Assembly (NCBI GenBank): GCA_035293045.1
Contig: DATDOY010000121.1
Location: forward strand, 1 to 17,394
Length of the DNA: 17,394 bases
Source of the DNA: DATDOY01 sp035293045
GTDB lineage: Bacteria > Actinomycetota > Acidimicrobiia > IMCC26256 > JACPCJ01
Direction of reading: 5' to 3'
The notes under the pieces: generated by a model
Seen by the model: only the letters and a program-made list of their open reading frames with translations
Database searches by the model: none
What the model was told of the DNA's origin: nothing
Made by a program: the position numbers and the translations under genes
Shown: positions 1 through 9,954 of the stretch, in pieces
How the letters are laid out: each line of letters begins with the position of its first letter
Position numbering within the stretch: position 1 is the first letter of the stretch

Positions 1-1040
1 TGAGTGCCGTCCGACTTCTGACTTGCGCGGATGATCGCCCCCGTCGTGCGGTCCTTGCGGAACACATCGACAAAGCCTCCGGCGTCGGGTGTCACGAGGG
101 TCGTGTCGCCCGATTCGAAGACGACGAACCGACCGTCTGCACTGACGTCGACGCGCGAAGTCGTCGCCGCTCCGGCCGGTGCTTCGGCTCCTGCGGCAGT
201 GGTGCTTACACGCTCGGTTCGGTTGTTCACACGATCGCGCACGAACACGTCGACGGCGCCGTTCCCGTCGCCGGACACGAGCACGCCGCTCGACTCGAAC
301 GCCACAAAGTTGCCGTCCGCCGAGATTGCCGAGCCCTTGACGCCACTCGGGGAGGCGGCCGACTGCGCGCCGCTGCTGTCCACGCTCACGATCGTCGTGG
401 TCCCCGCCGAGCGGTTCCGCACGAACACGTCGCTGATGTTGACGTTCGTGTCGGTTCCCGAGGTGGGGAGGTTGCTGGCTGTAGAGGAAAACGCGACGAG
501 GTTGCCGTCTTCCGACACGCTGGCGAATGTGCTGCCGCTATTCGCTGCGCCTCCCGCCACGACGCTAATCAGCTCTGTGGTTCCGTTGGTACGGTCCCGA
601 AGGAACACGTCCGTCGTCGCGCCGTTGCCATCTGCCACACCCGCGTTGAGGTTGGTCGCTGCCGATTCGAACACGACGAACCGACCGCCCGCGCTGATGC
701 GTGGATTGTCGCTGTTGCCGAGCCCCTGAACTTCGTTGGAATCGACGCTCACGAGTTCTGTTGTCCCGAGGACGCGATCGCGGACGTAGACGTGCTGGGT
801 TGCGGCCACCGTTGCCGGAGACACAAGGTTCGTCGCGACAGATCGGAAGGCCACGAACCGTCCGTCGGCACTAAAGGACGCGCTGACGCTCGCGCCGTCC
901 GCCTCCGCCTCCGTGTCGGAGACGCTGAGCCGCGTGGTCACCGGAGCAGCAGCCTTGGCGCCGTCGGGCATCAGGCCGCCGAGCAGCAGAGCCGAGAGTG
1001 GAAGAACAAGCGCCGCACGGATTCGTCGCGGTCCCGTCAT
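1..1040 (-). CDS. Exported TolB/PD40-like beta-propeller protein (3' end off the window)
   Basis: I do not recognise a named gene. About 346 residues are visible and the frame is open to the left edge, so the C-terminus is missing. Residues 1-31 form a signal peptide: basic start MTGPRRIRAA, a hydrophobic core VLPLSALLLGG and a small-residue cleavage region AKAAAP. The rest is at least five repeats of about 55-60 residues, each with a core like SADGRFVVFES, then a variable loop, then DVFVRDR and GTTELVSVDS. This is the PD40/TolB-type beta-propeller pattern of secreted proteins; the ligand cannot be told from sequence. ATG at 1040 is chosen because a GGAGGT ribosome site lies 5 bases upstream and a promoter lies further up. 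The gene is transcribed alone, away from clpB. A surface or periplasm-like location is inferred from the signal peptide only. Confidence 0.8.
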   Translation of the reverse strand, partial: MTGPRRIRAALVLPLSALLLGGLMPDGAKAAAPVTTRLSVSDTEAEADGASVSASFSADGRFVAFRSVATNLVSPATVAATQHVYVRDRVLGTTELVSVDSNEVQGLGNSDNPRISAGGRFVVFESAATNLNAGVADGNGATTDVFLRDRTNGTTELISVVAGGAANSGSTFASVSEDGNLVAFSSTASNLPTSGTDTNVNISDVFVRNRSAGTTTIVSVDSSGAQSAASPSGVKGSAISADGNFVAFESSGVLVSGDGNGAVDVFVRDRVNNRTERVSTTAAGAEAPAGAATTSRVDVSADGRFVVFESGDTTLVTPDAGGFVDVFRKDRTTGAIIRASQKSDGT

Positions 1041-1076
1041 CGCGTACCTCCAAGAGGTTTGGTTGGGAGATGGGGG

Positions 1077-1105
1077 ACCCTACGCAGCTGCTCGTTACCT
1101 CTCAA
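1077..1105 (-). promoter_or_regulatory. Sigma-A-type promoter of the beta-propeller gene
   Basis: On the minus strand TTGAGA (1105-1100) is followed after exactly 17 bases by TAGGGT (1082-1077), close to TTGACA-N17-TANNNT. Transcription would begin near 1070, giving a leader of about 30 bases that contains the GGAGGT ribosome site. Predicted from sequence only. Confidence 0.5.
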
Positions 1106-1122
1106 CCACTCGCGCGCGCAGC

Positions 1123-1142
1123 GTGGGGTCGGCTCGCCCCAC
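1123..1142. terminator. Possible hairpin downstream of clpB
   Basis: GTGGGG (1123-1128) and CCCCAC (1137-1142) can pair around an 8-base loop, about 85 bases beyond the clpB stop and upstream of the beta-propeller promoter. There is no T-run, so it would be at best a non-canonical terminator. Stems this short are common in GC-rich DNA. Confidence 0.2.
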
Positions 1143-1227
1143 CCTCCGCGCTCATGCCTACGTCGGGTGGTCGGTGGCTATGCCACGTCAGGGTTACCCA
1201 CGACTCAGGAGTTGTACTCGCGAGACC

Positions 1228-3816
1228 TCAGCGCGCTGTCGACGCTGCACGCGCCGCGGTGCCCTTGGTGAGCACGACACCGCCGTCGGGTGCGGCGTCC
1301 ACCACCACGGTGTCGCCGTCGCCGAATTCACCCTCGAGCAGCTTGAGCGCGAGCGCGTCGCCGATCTCGCGCTGGATCACCCGCTTCAACGGCCGGGCCC
1401 CGAAATCCGGGTCGTACCCGGTGCGAGCAATGTAGGCCCGCGCCGCGTCGGTCAACTCCAGTCCAAGCCCGCGCTCGCTGAGGCGGGCGGCGAGCACGCG
1501 CACTTGGATGTCGACGATCCGAGCGATGTGCTCCTCGGTGAGGCGGTGGAACACGACCATCTCATCGATGCGATTCAGGAACTCGGGCTTGAAGTGGTTG
1601 CGCACGCTCGCCATCACGGTGTTGGCGTCGGCTCCCCCGCCGAGGTTGCTGGTCATGATGACGACCGCGTTGGAGAAGTCGACGGTGCGGCCCTGCCCGT
1701 CGGTCAACCGGCCGTCGTCCATCAGCTGGAGCAGGATGTTGAACACGTCGGGATGAGCCTTTTCGATCTCGTCGAGGAGCACCACGGCATACGGCCGCCG
1801 CCGCACGGCCTCGGTGAGCTGGCCGCCCTCGTCGTATCCCACGTAGCCAGGAGGCGCGCCGACGAGACGGGACACGGCGTGCTTCTCCATGTACTCCGAC
1901 ATATCGATGCGGATCATGGCGTGGGGGTCGTCGAAGAGGAACTCCGCGAGGGTTCGGGCGAGTTCGGTCTTGCCCACGCCGGTCGGGCCGAGGAACAGGA
2001 AGGATCCGATGGGACGGCCGGCCTCCGACAGACCCGCCCGCGAGCGCCGGATGGCGTTGGCGACAGCGCCGACGGCCTCTTCCTGGCCGACGACCCGCTC
2101 GTGCAGCACGTCCTCCATCCGGATGAGCTTTTGCACCTCGCCTTCCAGGAGACGCGAGACGGGAATGCCCGTCCATCGGGCCACCACTTCGGCCACGTCC
2201 TCCGCGTCGACCTCTTCTTTGAGGAGCGACGTCTCGCCGTGCAACGCGTCGAGGCGCTCGGTACGGGCGTCGATCTCGCGCTCGAGTTCGGGGATGCGGC
2301 CATATCGCAGCTCGGCGGCGCGCTGGAGGTCGCCGTCGCGCTCGGCTCGCTCCGCCTCGGTGCGGGCGTCCTCGAGCGACTCCTTGAGGGTGCGGATCTC
2401 GCCGATCGCGGCCTTCTCCGCCTCCCATTGGGCGGCCATGCCGTTGCGCTGTTCCTCGAGCTCGGCGATCTCCCGCTTCAGCGCGTCGAGGCGCTGCTTG
2501 CTGGCGTCGTCGGTCTCCAAGTCGAGCGCGGCCCGCTCGATCTCGAGCTGGCGCAGCCGCCGCTCGACGACGTCGAGCTCGACGGGCATCGAGTCGATCT
2601 CGATTCGCAGGCGCGCCGCCGCCTCATCGATCAGGTCGATGGCCTTGTCGGGAAGGAATCGGCCCGAGACGTAGCGTTGCGAAAGCGTCGCCGCCGCGAC
2701 GAGGGCCGAATCCTGGATCCGCACGCCGTGGTGGACCTCGTAGCGCTCCTTTAAGCCTCGGAGGATGGCGACGCTCTCGTCGACCGACGGCTCACCGACA
2801 TACACCTGCTGGAAGCGGCGTTCGAGGGCGGGGTCCTTCTCGACGTACTTGCGAAACTCGTCGAGCGTCGTGGCGCCGATCATGCGCAACTCGCCGCGAG
2901 CGAGCATCGGCTTGATCATGTTGCTGGCGTCCATCGCGCCTTCGGCTGCGCCCGCGCCCACGATCGTGTGCATCTCGTCGAGGAACGTGATGATCTCGCC
3001 CTCGCTCTCGCGGATCTCGTCGAGGACCGCCTTGAGGCGCTCCTCGAACTCACCCCGATACTTCGAGCCCGCGAGCATCGAGCCGATGTCGAGGGAGATC
3101 ACGCGCTTGTTGCGGAGACTCTCGGGGACGTCGCCCTCGATGACGCGGCGGGCGAGGCCCTCGACGATGGCCGTCTTGCCAACCCCGGGTTCGCCGATGA
3201 GCACTGGGTTGTTCTTGGTGCGGCGGGACAGCACGTGGATGACGCGCCGGATCTCCTCGTCGCGCCCGATCACAGGGTCGAGCTTTCCTGAGCGGGCGTC
3301 TTCGGTGAGGTCGCGCCCGAAACGCTTGAGCGCTTCGTAGGTTGCTTCGGGATCCTCACTCGTGACGCGCCTGGAACCCCGCACTTTCCCAAGGGCCTCG
3401 AGGATGGCGTCGCGCGTCACGCCGAGACCGCGAAGGAGGTCGCCGACGCCGCCGGCGACCTCGGCCATGGCGAGGAGCAGATGCTCGGTGGAAAGGTAGT
3501 CGTCGGCGAAGGGCTCGCGCTCGCGGTCGGCCTGCTCGAGGAGATCGAGGGTCTTGCGGTCCATCTCGACGTCCTGCGTGGATCCGTAAACGTGGGGAAC
3601 GCGGTCGAGGGCGTCGTCGGCAGCGTCGCGCACGGCCTTGGGCGCCACGCCGATGTGGCCGAGCACCGGGAGCACGACGCCTTCGGGCTGGCCGACCAGC
3701 GCGGCGAGGAGATGCTCGGGAAGCACCTTGGTGTGGTGCGACGCGCGAGCCAGCGACGTCGCCGCTTGCAACGCCTCGGTGGTCTTGCGCGTGAAGCGAT
3801 TTGGATCCAGCGCCAT
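1228..3816 (-). CDS. clpB: ClpB protein disaggregase (Hsp104/ClpB AAA+ ATPase)
   Basis: An 862-residue hexameric ATPase of the cytoplasm that pulls proteins out of aggregates and hands them to DnaK/DnaJ/GrpE, encoded a few kilobases away. Visible in order: N-terminal Clp repeat domain (about 1-145, starting DPNRFTRKTTEAL); first AAA+ domain with Walker A GEPGVGKT (208-215), Walker B ITFLDE (276-281) and GATTLDE (314-320); a charged coiled-coil middle domain (about 410-525), which distinguishes ClpB from ClpA/ClpC; second AAA+ domain with Walker A GPTGVGKT (610-617), the VGAPPGYVGYDEGG pore-loop region and the arginine-finger region FLNRID. Length is normal for the family. The frame is open 26 codons further upstream to 3894, but that extension is translated palindrome; ATG at 3816 matches the family N-terminus and has GGGAGA upstream. 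ClpB is a known HspR target in Streptomyces, but I see no HAIR site here. Confidence 0.97.
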   Translation of the reverse strand: MALDPNRFTRKTTEALQAATSLARASHHTKVLPEHLLAALVGQPEGVVLPVLGHIGVAPKAVRDAADDALDRVPHVYGSTQDVEMDRKTLDLLEQADREREPFADDYLSTEHLLLAMAEVAGGVGDLLRGLGVTRDAILEALGKVRGSRRVTSEDPEATYEALKRFGRDLTEDARSGKLDPVIGRDEEIRRVIHVLSRRTKNNPVLIGEPGVGKTAIVEGLARRVIEGDVPESLRNKRVISLDIGSMLAGSKYRGEFEERLKAVLDEIRESEGEIITFLDEMHTIVGAGAAEGAMDASNMIKPMLARGELRMIGATTLDEFRKYVEKDPALERRFQQVYVGEPSVDESVAILRGLKERYEVHHGVRIQDSALVAAATLSQRYVSGRFLPDKAIDLIDEAAARLRIEIDSMPVELDVVERRLRQLEIERAALDLETDDASKQRLDALKREIAELEEQRNGMAAQWEAEKAAIGEIRTLKESLEDARTEAERAERDGDLQRAAELRYGRIPELEREIDARTERLDALHGETSLLKEEVDAEDVAEVVARWTGIPVSRLLEGEVQKLIRMEDVLHERVVGQEEAVGAVANAIRRSRAGLSEAGRPIGSFLFLGPTGVGKTELARTLAEFLFDDPHAMIRIDMSEYMEKHAVSRLVGAPPGYVGYDEGGQLTEAVRRRPYAVVLLDEIEKAHPDVFNILLQLMDDGRLTDGQGRTVDFSNAVVIMTSNLGGGADANTVMASVRNHFKPEFLNRIDEMVVFHRLTEEHIARIVDIQVRVLAARLSERGLGLELTDAARAYIARTGYDPDFGARPLKRVIQREIGDALALKLLEGEFGDGDTVVVDAAPDGGVVLTKGTAARAASTAR

Positions 3817-3843
3817 TCCGGGTCTCCCGTGGGTCAAGGCCTC

Positions 3844-3892
3844 GTTCTTGGCTGGGAATTGGCTCTCCCAGAGCCAATTCCCAGCCAAGAAC
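3844..3892. repeat. Perfect 23-base-arm palindrome upstream of clpB
   Basis: Left arm 3844-3866 (begins GTTCTTGGCTGGG, ends GGCTCT) and right arm 3870-3892 (begins AGAGCC, ends CCAAGAAC) are exact reverse complements around a 3-base loop CCC. It ends 28 bases before the clpB ATG, so it lies in the clpB promoter or leader. It matches neither CIRCE (TTAGCACTC-N9-GAGTGCTAA) nor HAIR (CTTGAGT-N7-ACTCAAG). It could be a terminator without T-run, an RNA regulatory hairpin or a dispersed palindromic element. Confidence 0.85.
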
Positions 3893-3922
3893 ACGGGCTG
3901 GTCGGCACACGTTCGATAACGC

Positions 3923-3957
3923 GGGACGCCCCCGGGATGTTCCCCCGGGGGCGTCCC
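3923..3957 (-). terminator. Strong GC hairpin after the HtrA-like gene
   Basis: GGGACGCCCCCGGG (3923-3936) pairs perfectly with CCCGGGGGCGTCCC (3944-3957) around a 7-base loop. It lies 24 bases beyond the stop of the protease gene, the usual place for a terminator. There is no T-run; strong hairpins without one are commonly proposed as terminators in high-GC actinobacteria. Confidence 0.55.
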
Positions 3958-3980
3958 ACGCAGTCCTGATGGAGCGGTTC

Positions 3981-5810
3981 CTAGAGGACCAGGAACGTGC
4001 TCTTGATCGTGTCCAGCGCCTCGAGGTCGGCGGTGGTGATGGCGTTCACGGCGACGATGATCACGAAATCGCTCCCAGGCTCGAATGCCGCGAGCACGAA
4101 GAAGGCGCTACCGGAGGTTCCGCAGCCGGTGTACACGTCGAACTTTCCGACGTACAGGCCGTCGTCGTAATCGCTGCGGCCCTCGCTCGTGGCGCACTGG
4201 GCGGCGAAGTCCACCGCACCCGCATCGAGGCCGGCGTCGATGCCTCCCTCGGGGTTGGGCACGTCCTGGATCAGGAGGAGGTTCACACCAGGAGCGTCGT
4301 ACACGCCGAAGCTGGCAATGGACGTCGACGCCGTGATGCTCGGCCCGAGTTCGCCCGGGGCGCCACTGAAATCGCTCCATTCCACGGGAATCTCGACGCT
4401 GATGCTGCCCGTGTCGTCTTCGACTTGGGTGAAGCCTGAGTAGCTCTCGCCCGTGGCGACCTCTCCGGCTTCTTGCTGTGCGAACGAGAACGACAGTTCG
4501 AGCTCGTCGCCGTTGATCTGGCCCTTGAGCACTTCCTCGGTGGCGTACCGGAGCACCTCGACCGTGAGGGTGTCGTCGGCGTCGTGGCTGCGGAGGATCT
4601 TGCAGTAGTCGTTGAGCGTTCCGTCCTCGGCCAGCGTCGTGTTCTCGAGGCGAGTGATGATGTCGCCGCCTTCGATCCCGGCCTTGTCGGCCACCGATCC
4701 CGACTTCACGCTGAGCACCCAGATGCCGGAGATGCCGGCGTTCTCGTCGAAGACGGCCTGGCCGTTGATGCCCAACGAGTTGACGTCCTTGCCCTTGGCG
4801 AGTTGGTCGACGATCTCCTTCGCCTTGGGAAGACCCAGCGCGAAGTTCTGATCGGTCTCGTCGCTGCCGGCGTAGTTCACGGCGAGGACGGAGCCGTCTT
4901 CGAGCACGAGCGGGCCGCCCGAGTTTCCGGGGTTGATGCGGGCGTCGTGCTCGATCGAGTTCGTCGTCGCGAAGAAGGCGTTGGCCGAACTCGACTTGGT
5001 CTTGGTGATGATCCCGCTCGTCTGCGTCAACTCGGGATCGCCGAGGGGGTACCCGAGCGAGAACACCTCGAGACCCTGGTCGATCTGCGGCTTGGCCCAT
5101 TCCGTCGCGGTGTAACCGCCGCCTTCGAGGTCGATGACGGCGAGGTCGTCGCATTCGGACGCGCCGAGCACTCTGGCGGTGACCGGATCGTCCTGGCCCG
5201 GGACGATCACCTCGAGCGAGGCAGCACCGGTGACGACGTGGTTGTTGGTGACGGCGAGGCCGTCCTCGCTGATGATGAAGCCCGAACCAGACCCACCCAC
5301 CTCGGTGAGGCCGATCTCGGGGTCGACGATGCCACCCTCGGCGATGATCTGGATGGTCGCCGCCTTGGCGTCGGCCAGCGACGTCGTTCCGCCGCCGCCA
5401 TCCGCGCTGACCTTCTCTTCGTCGTCACCGCCGCTCGTGGCGAGGACCGCACCGATGATGGCCACGATCAGCACCGGAACCCCAAAGAGCAGCCACTTGG
5501 GAATGCCGCCGCCGCCACCGCCGGGTGCGCCGCCTGCGGGTTGGGTCGGGGGCGCCGGAGGGACGCTCGGAGGCATCGGCGGGGTCGTGGCCTGAGGCAC
5601 GGTGGCCGGAGGCATCGGGGGTGGTGTCGGTGGTGTTGGTGGTGTCGGAACGGGTGGTGCCGTCGGATCTCCGGGCGGCGCCGGGGTCGGGGTCGGGGGG
5701 GTAGGCGGTGTCGGGGGCGGTGTGGGTGGAGTCGGTGGAGTCGGAGGAGTCGGAGGCACCCCTTCACCCGGCGCGCCCGTGCCCCCTGAGGTCTGATCCT
5801 GGTCGCTCAT
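3981..5810 (-). CDS. Membrane-anchored HtrA-like trypsin/PDZ serine protease with proline-rich N-terminus
   Basis: 609 residues. Residues 1-95 are a cytoplasmic proline/threonine-rich tract (PPT repeats); 105-124 (WLLFGVPVLIVAIIGAVLA) is a single membrane segment; 145-340 is a trypsin-like domain outside the membrane with His191 (TNNHVV), Asp222 (CDDLAVIDL) and Ser297 (NPGNSGGPL) as the likely triad; 350-430 is a PDZ domain (VLSVKSGSVADKAGIEGGDIITRL). The final 155 residues or so (ending STFLVL) form a domain I do not recognise; its cysteines at CATSEG and CGTSG could pair. HtrA/DegP proteases degrade or chaperone misfolded exported proteins, which fits a position between hspR and clpB. ATG at 5810 is the only sensible start, though its ribosome site (GGTGAGG) is weak. 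A possible -10 TAGATT lies at 5895-5890. Strong hairpins separate it from clpB, so it is probably transcribed alone. Confidence 0.9.
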   Translation of the reverse strand: MSDQDQTSGGTGAPGEGVPPTPPTPPTPPTPPPTPPTPPTPTPAPPGDPTAPPVPTPPTPPTPPPMPPATVPQATTPPMPPSVPPAPPTQPAGGAPGGGGGGIPKWLLFGVPVLIVAIIGAVLATSGGDDEEKVSADGGGGTTSLADAKAATIQIIAEGGIVDPEIGLTEVGGSGSGFIISEDGLAVTNNHVVTGAASLEVIVPGQDDPVTARVLGASECDDLAVIDLEGGGYTATEWAKPQIDQGLEVFSLGYPLGDPELTQTSGIITKTKSSSANAFFATTNSIEHDARINPGNSGGPLVLEDGSVLAVNYAGSDETDQNFALGLPKAKEIVDQLAKGKDVNSLGINGQAVFDENAGISGIWVLSVKSGSVADKAGIEGGDIITRLENTTLAEDGTLNDYCKILRSHDADDTLTVEVLRYATEEVLKGQINGDELELSFSFAQQEAGEVATGESYSGFTQVEDDTGSISVEIPVEWSDFSGAPGELGPSITASTSIASFGVYDAPGVNLLLIQDVPNPEGGIDAGLDAGAVDFAAQCATSEGRSDYDDGLYVGKFDVYTGCGTSGSAFFVLAAFEPGSDFVIIVAVNAITTADLEALDTIKSTFLVL

Positions 5811-5937
5811 CGCCTCACCAACTCCTGATCCCGAGGGCCGGTCGGCCCGAGAACGTGCGGTCCCGCCACACGCGTACCGACGAGCGCGAAATCTAACCGT
5901 TGGGGAACACCTTCGCGACGGAGGTCACGCGCCGCGG

Positions 5938-6279
5938 TCAACCGGGGGTCAGCCGAGCCCCGGACTGCGCACGAGAAGACGACTGACGATGGAGCCTGGC
6001 GATCTCGAGGCGCGCCCTTTCGAGACGGTCCTCGAGGTCGAGGATCCGCTGGACGCCGGCCAAGCTCACGCCTTCCGCGGTCAGGCGCTGGATGCGGCGG
6101 AGGCGTTCGATGTCGCGGTCGGAGAACCGGCGGTCGCCTCCGGGCGTGCGCCGAGGGCGGATCAGGCCGCGACGCTCGTAGAACCGGAGCGTCTGCGGGT
6201 GGACCCCGGCAAGCTCCGCCGCGGCCGAGATCACGTAAACCGCTCCGCGGATTGTGGCCGCATCTCGCTCCGAGGCCAT
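5938..6279 (-). CDS. hspR: HspR, MerR-family repressor of the dnaK operon
   Basis: 113 residues, the usual HspR length. An N-terminal MerR-type winged helix-turn-helix spans about 13-80: YVISAAAELAGVHPQTLRFY, then ERRGLIRPRRTPGGDRRFS and DIERLRRIQRLTAEGVSLAGV. A short coiled coil (DLEDRLERARLEIARLHRQ) follows for dimerisation. Known HspR binds HAIR sites and represses dnaK and clpB with DnaK as co-repressor, giving feedback control. Being the last gene of dnaK-grpE-dnaJ-hspR is the classic actinobacterial arrangement. The ATG at 6279 lies 5 bases beyond the dnaJ stop and its ribosome site GAGGTG overlaps the end of dnaJ, implying coupled translation. The same frame stays open far upstream through antisense-type codons of dnaJ, which is not a fusion. 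Confidence 0.93.
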   Translation of the reverse strand: MASERDAATIRGAVYVISAAAELAGVHPQTLRFYERRGLIRPRRTPGGDRRFSDRDIERLRRIQRLTAEGVSLAGVQRILDLEDRLERARLEIARLHRQSSSRAQSGARLTPG

Positions 6280-6284
6280 CCCGC

Positions 6285-7412
6285 TCACACCTCGAAATGC
6301 CGGCGCGGGTTTTCGGTCTGGAGGGCCGCGAGCTGTTCGAGGAGATCGCGCTCTTCCTTGCTCACCTTCTGCGGCACCACGACGTCGACCGTCGCCATCA
6401 GATCGCCCCGGCCGCCCTTGGGCTTGTGCGCGCCGCGGCCCTTCACGCGAAGGGTTCGCCCGCTGGGCGTCCCGGGAGGAATCCGCACGGTCACCGGATC
6501 CTCGAGCGTCGGCACCTTGACGTCGGCGCCGAGGGTCGCTTCGGTATGGGTGACGGGGACCCGGATCCCGAGGTCGTAACGGCCACGCCGCTCGAACAGC
6601 GGGTGGCCTGGCACGTGGACCCGAACCCACAAGTCGCCCCGTGGGCCGCCGCGCATTCCGTGGGCGCCGCGGGCCGGAACCTTGATGCGTTCGCCATCGA
6701 CGGCGCCGGCGGGAATCCGCACCTTGACGTCTTGGCGGGCGCGCTCGACGCCCCGACCACCGCACCGCTGGCACGGCCGCTCGATGATCTGGCCCGCGCC
6801 GCGACACGTCGGGCAGGGCTGCGAGAACGAGAACGGCCCCTGGTCGACGGCGACCGTGCCGGATCCCCGACAGTCGGTGCACGGGCGCGGCGCGCTGCCC
6901 GGCTCGGCGCCGGTGCCGTGGCAGACGGAACACGAACGGTCGGCGTCGACGGCGACCGACGTCGTGGTGCCGCGCATGGCGTCGTCGAAACTCAGTGAGA
7001 GTTCGGCCTCGAGATCCGCGCCGCGAGCCGCCCGTGGCTGGCGCGCTCCCGGGCGACCCCCTCGACCGCCTCGACCGCCGCCGAGGAACGTCCCCAGGAT
7101 GTCGTCGAGGTCCCCGAAATCGCCACCGAAGTCGGTGAAGTTGAAGCGGCCAGCGCCGCCGCCAAAGCCCGAGGCGGCCATGCGCCGCACCTCGTCGTAC
7201 TCCTTGCGCTTCTCGGCGTCGCCAATCACGTCGTAGGCCGCCGAGATCTCCTTGAACTTCTCCTCGGCGTCGGCGTTGCCCGGGTTGGCGTCGGGGTGGT
7301 GCTCGCGCGCCAGCTTCCGATACGCCTTCGCGATGGTCTTCTGGTCGGCGCCCTGCGGGACGCCGAGCGTCGCGTAGTAGTCCTTCTCGAACCACTCCCG
7401 TTGGGGAGCCAC
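6285..7412 (-). CDS. dnaJ: DnaJ (Hsp40) co-chaperone, type I
   Basis: 375 residues. J domain at 10-75 (DYYATLGVPQGADQKTIAKA) with the HPD motif at 39-41 that stimulates DnaK ATPase; Gly/Phe-rich linker about 80-130; zinc-binding domain 161-222 with four CxxCxGxG-type motifs CSVCHGTG, CTDCRGSG, CPTCRGAG and CQRCGGRG; then the substrate-binding C-terminal beta domains with GDLWVRVHVPGHPLFERRG and RTLRVKGRGAHKPKGGRGDL. It delivers unfolded clients to DnaK. The start is GTG at 7412, 8 bases after the grpE stop; the ribosome site GAGGA overlaps that stop. The fused J-GF-zinc layout next to grpE marks it as the operon DnaJ1. Confidence 0.96.
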   Translation of the reverse strand: MAPQREWFEKDYYATLGVPQGADQKTIAKAYRKLAREHHPDANPGNADAEEKFKEISAAYDVIGDAEKRKEYDEVRRMAASGFGGGAGRFNFTDFGGDFGDLDDILGTFLGGGRGGRGGRPGARQPRAARGADLEAELSLSFDDAMRGTTTSVAVDADRSCSVCHGTGAEPGSAPRPCTDCRGSGTVAVDQGPFSFSQPCPTCRGAGQIIERPCQRCGGRGVERARQDVKVRIPAGAVDGERIKVPARGAHGMRGGPRGDLWVRVHVPGHPLFERRGRYDLGIRVPVTHTEATLGADVKVPTLEDPVTVRIPPGTPSGRTLRVKGRGAHKPKGGRGDLMATVDVVVPQKVSKEERDLLEQLAALQTENPRRHFEV

Positions 7413-7420
7413 GGCTGTCC

Positions 7421-8016
7421 TCAGGCCCGCTCGCCGGCCGGGCCGACCCGCACCATGGCCGGGCGCAACACACGGCCCTTCAGGCGGTAGCCGGTCCGGA
7501 GAACCTCCCGCACGACGGGCTCACCCTCGCCCTCGTCGCGCATCACGGCCTCGTGTTCCTCGGGATCGAACGGCTTGCCGAACGGATCGAGTCGCTCGAG
7601 CCCGGCCTTCTCGAGCACGCCGAGCAGCTCGGCGTAGACCAACTCGATCCCCTTCTTGAGCTTCTGGGCGGTTTCCCCCACGTCGCCGGCCGGGACATTG
7701 AGGACGGCGAGCTCGAAGCTGTCGAGGACGGGAAGAAGCTGCTCGACGAGGGACTCGTGGGCGCGATCCACCTGGGTCGCCTGGTCGCGCATGACCCGCT
7801 TGCGGAAGTTCTCGAAGTCGGCCTGGACGCGCTGGAGCACGCCGGTGAGCTCGTCGCGTTCGCGCTCGAGCACGACGATCGGGTCCGCGTCGGCCTGGTC
7901 CTCGTCTTCGGATGGCGTCACAGCATCCGCTGGGGACTCGTCCGGTTCCTCCCGACGCGGCTCGCCGTCGTCCGACTCGCCGTCATGTGCCTTGTGGCCG
8001 AGTCCGTCACCCACCA

Positions 8017-8017
<1 letters not shown>
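7421..8017 (-). CDS. grpE: GrpE nucleotide exchange factor for DnaK
   Basis: 198 residues. An acidic, disordered-looking N-terminus (1-50, rich in D and E) is followed by the GrpE fold: a long helix with VLERERDELTGVLQRVQADF and ENFRKRVMRDQATQ, the four-helix part LVEQLLPVLDSFELAVLNV, and the beta domain with GLERLDPFGKPFDPEEHEAV and VVREVLRTGYRLKGRVLRPA. It makes DnaK release ADP. The ATG at 8017 shares its first base with the dnaK stop (TGATG), so translation is almost certainly coupled; a GGTGAGG ribosome site lies inside the dnaK end. Confidence 0.96.
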
Positions 8018-9864
<1,847 letters not shown>

Positions 9865-9933
9865 GAGTGTTCCTCCCGAACGTGCGGAAACGTGGCGGTT
9901 CACGCGGTGGGGACCGGATTGGTCCTGCGAGAA

Positions 9934-9954
9934 CTTGAGTCACCCAGTATCAAG
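9934..9954 (-). promoter_or_regulatory. HAIR-like HspR operator upstream of dnaK
   Basis: The plus strand reads CTTGAGT-N7-TATCAAG; the HAIR consensus is CTTGAGT-N7-ACTCAAG, so one half is perfect and the other matches 5 of 7. It lies 70 bases upstream of the dnaK ATG, within the only intergenic gap before the operon that ends in hspR, which is where such a site is expected. TTGATA inside it on the minus strand could serve as a -35, but I see no convincing -10. Confidence 0.7.

Noticed and set aside
913..2754. Long plus-strand open frame (613 codons) opposite clpB
   Set aside because: It is the antisense of clpB in a GC-rich genome, with low-complexity residues and no family signature; clpB explains the region fully.
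3844..3892. CIRCE or HAIR operator for clpB
   Set aside because: Sequence and spacing do not match either consensus, even though the outer ends read CTTGG...CCAAG.
3817..3894. N-terminal extension of ClpB by 26 residues
   Set aside because: The extension is translated from the palindrome, and the family N-terminus begins at the ATG at 3816.
5938..7473. Apparent 511-codon fusion ending in HspR
   Set aside because: Only the last 113 codons look like protein sequence; the rest is an out-of-frame reading of dnaJ. The ATG at 6279 with its ribosome site gives normal HspR.
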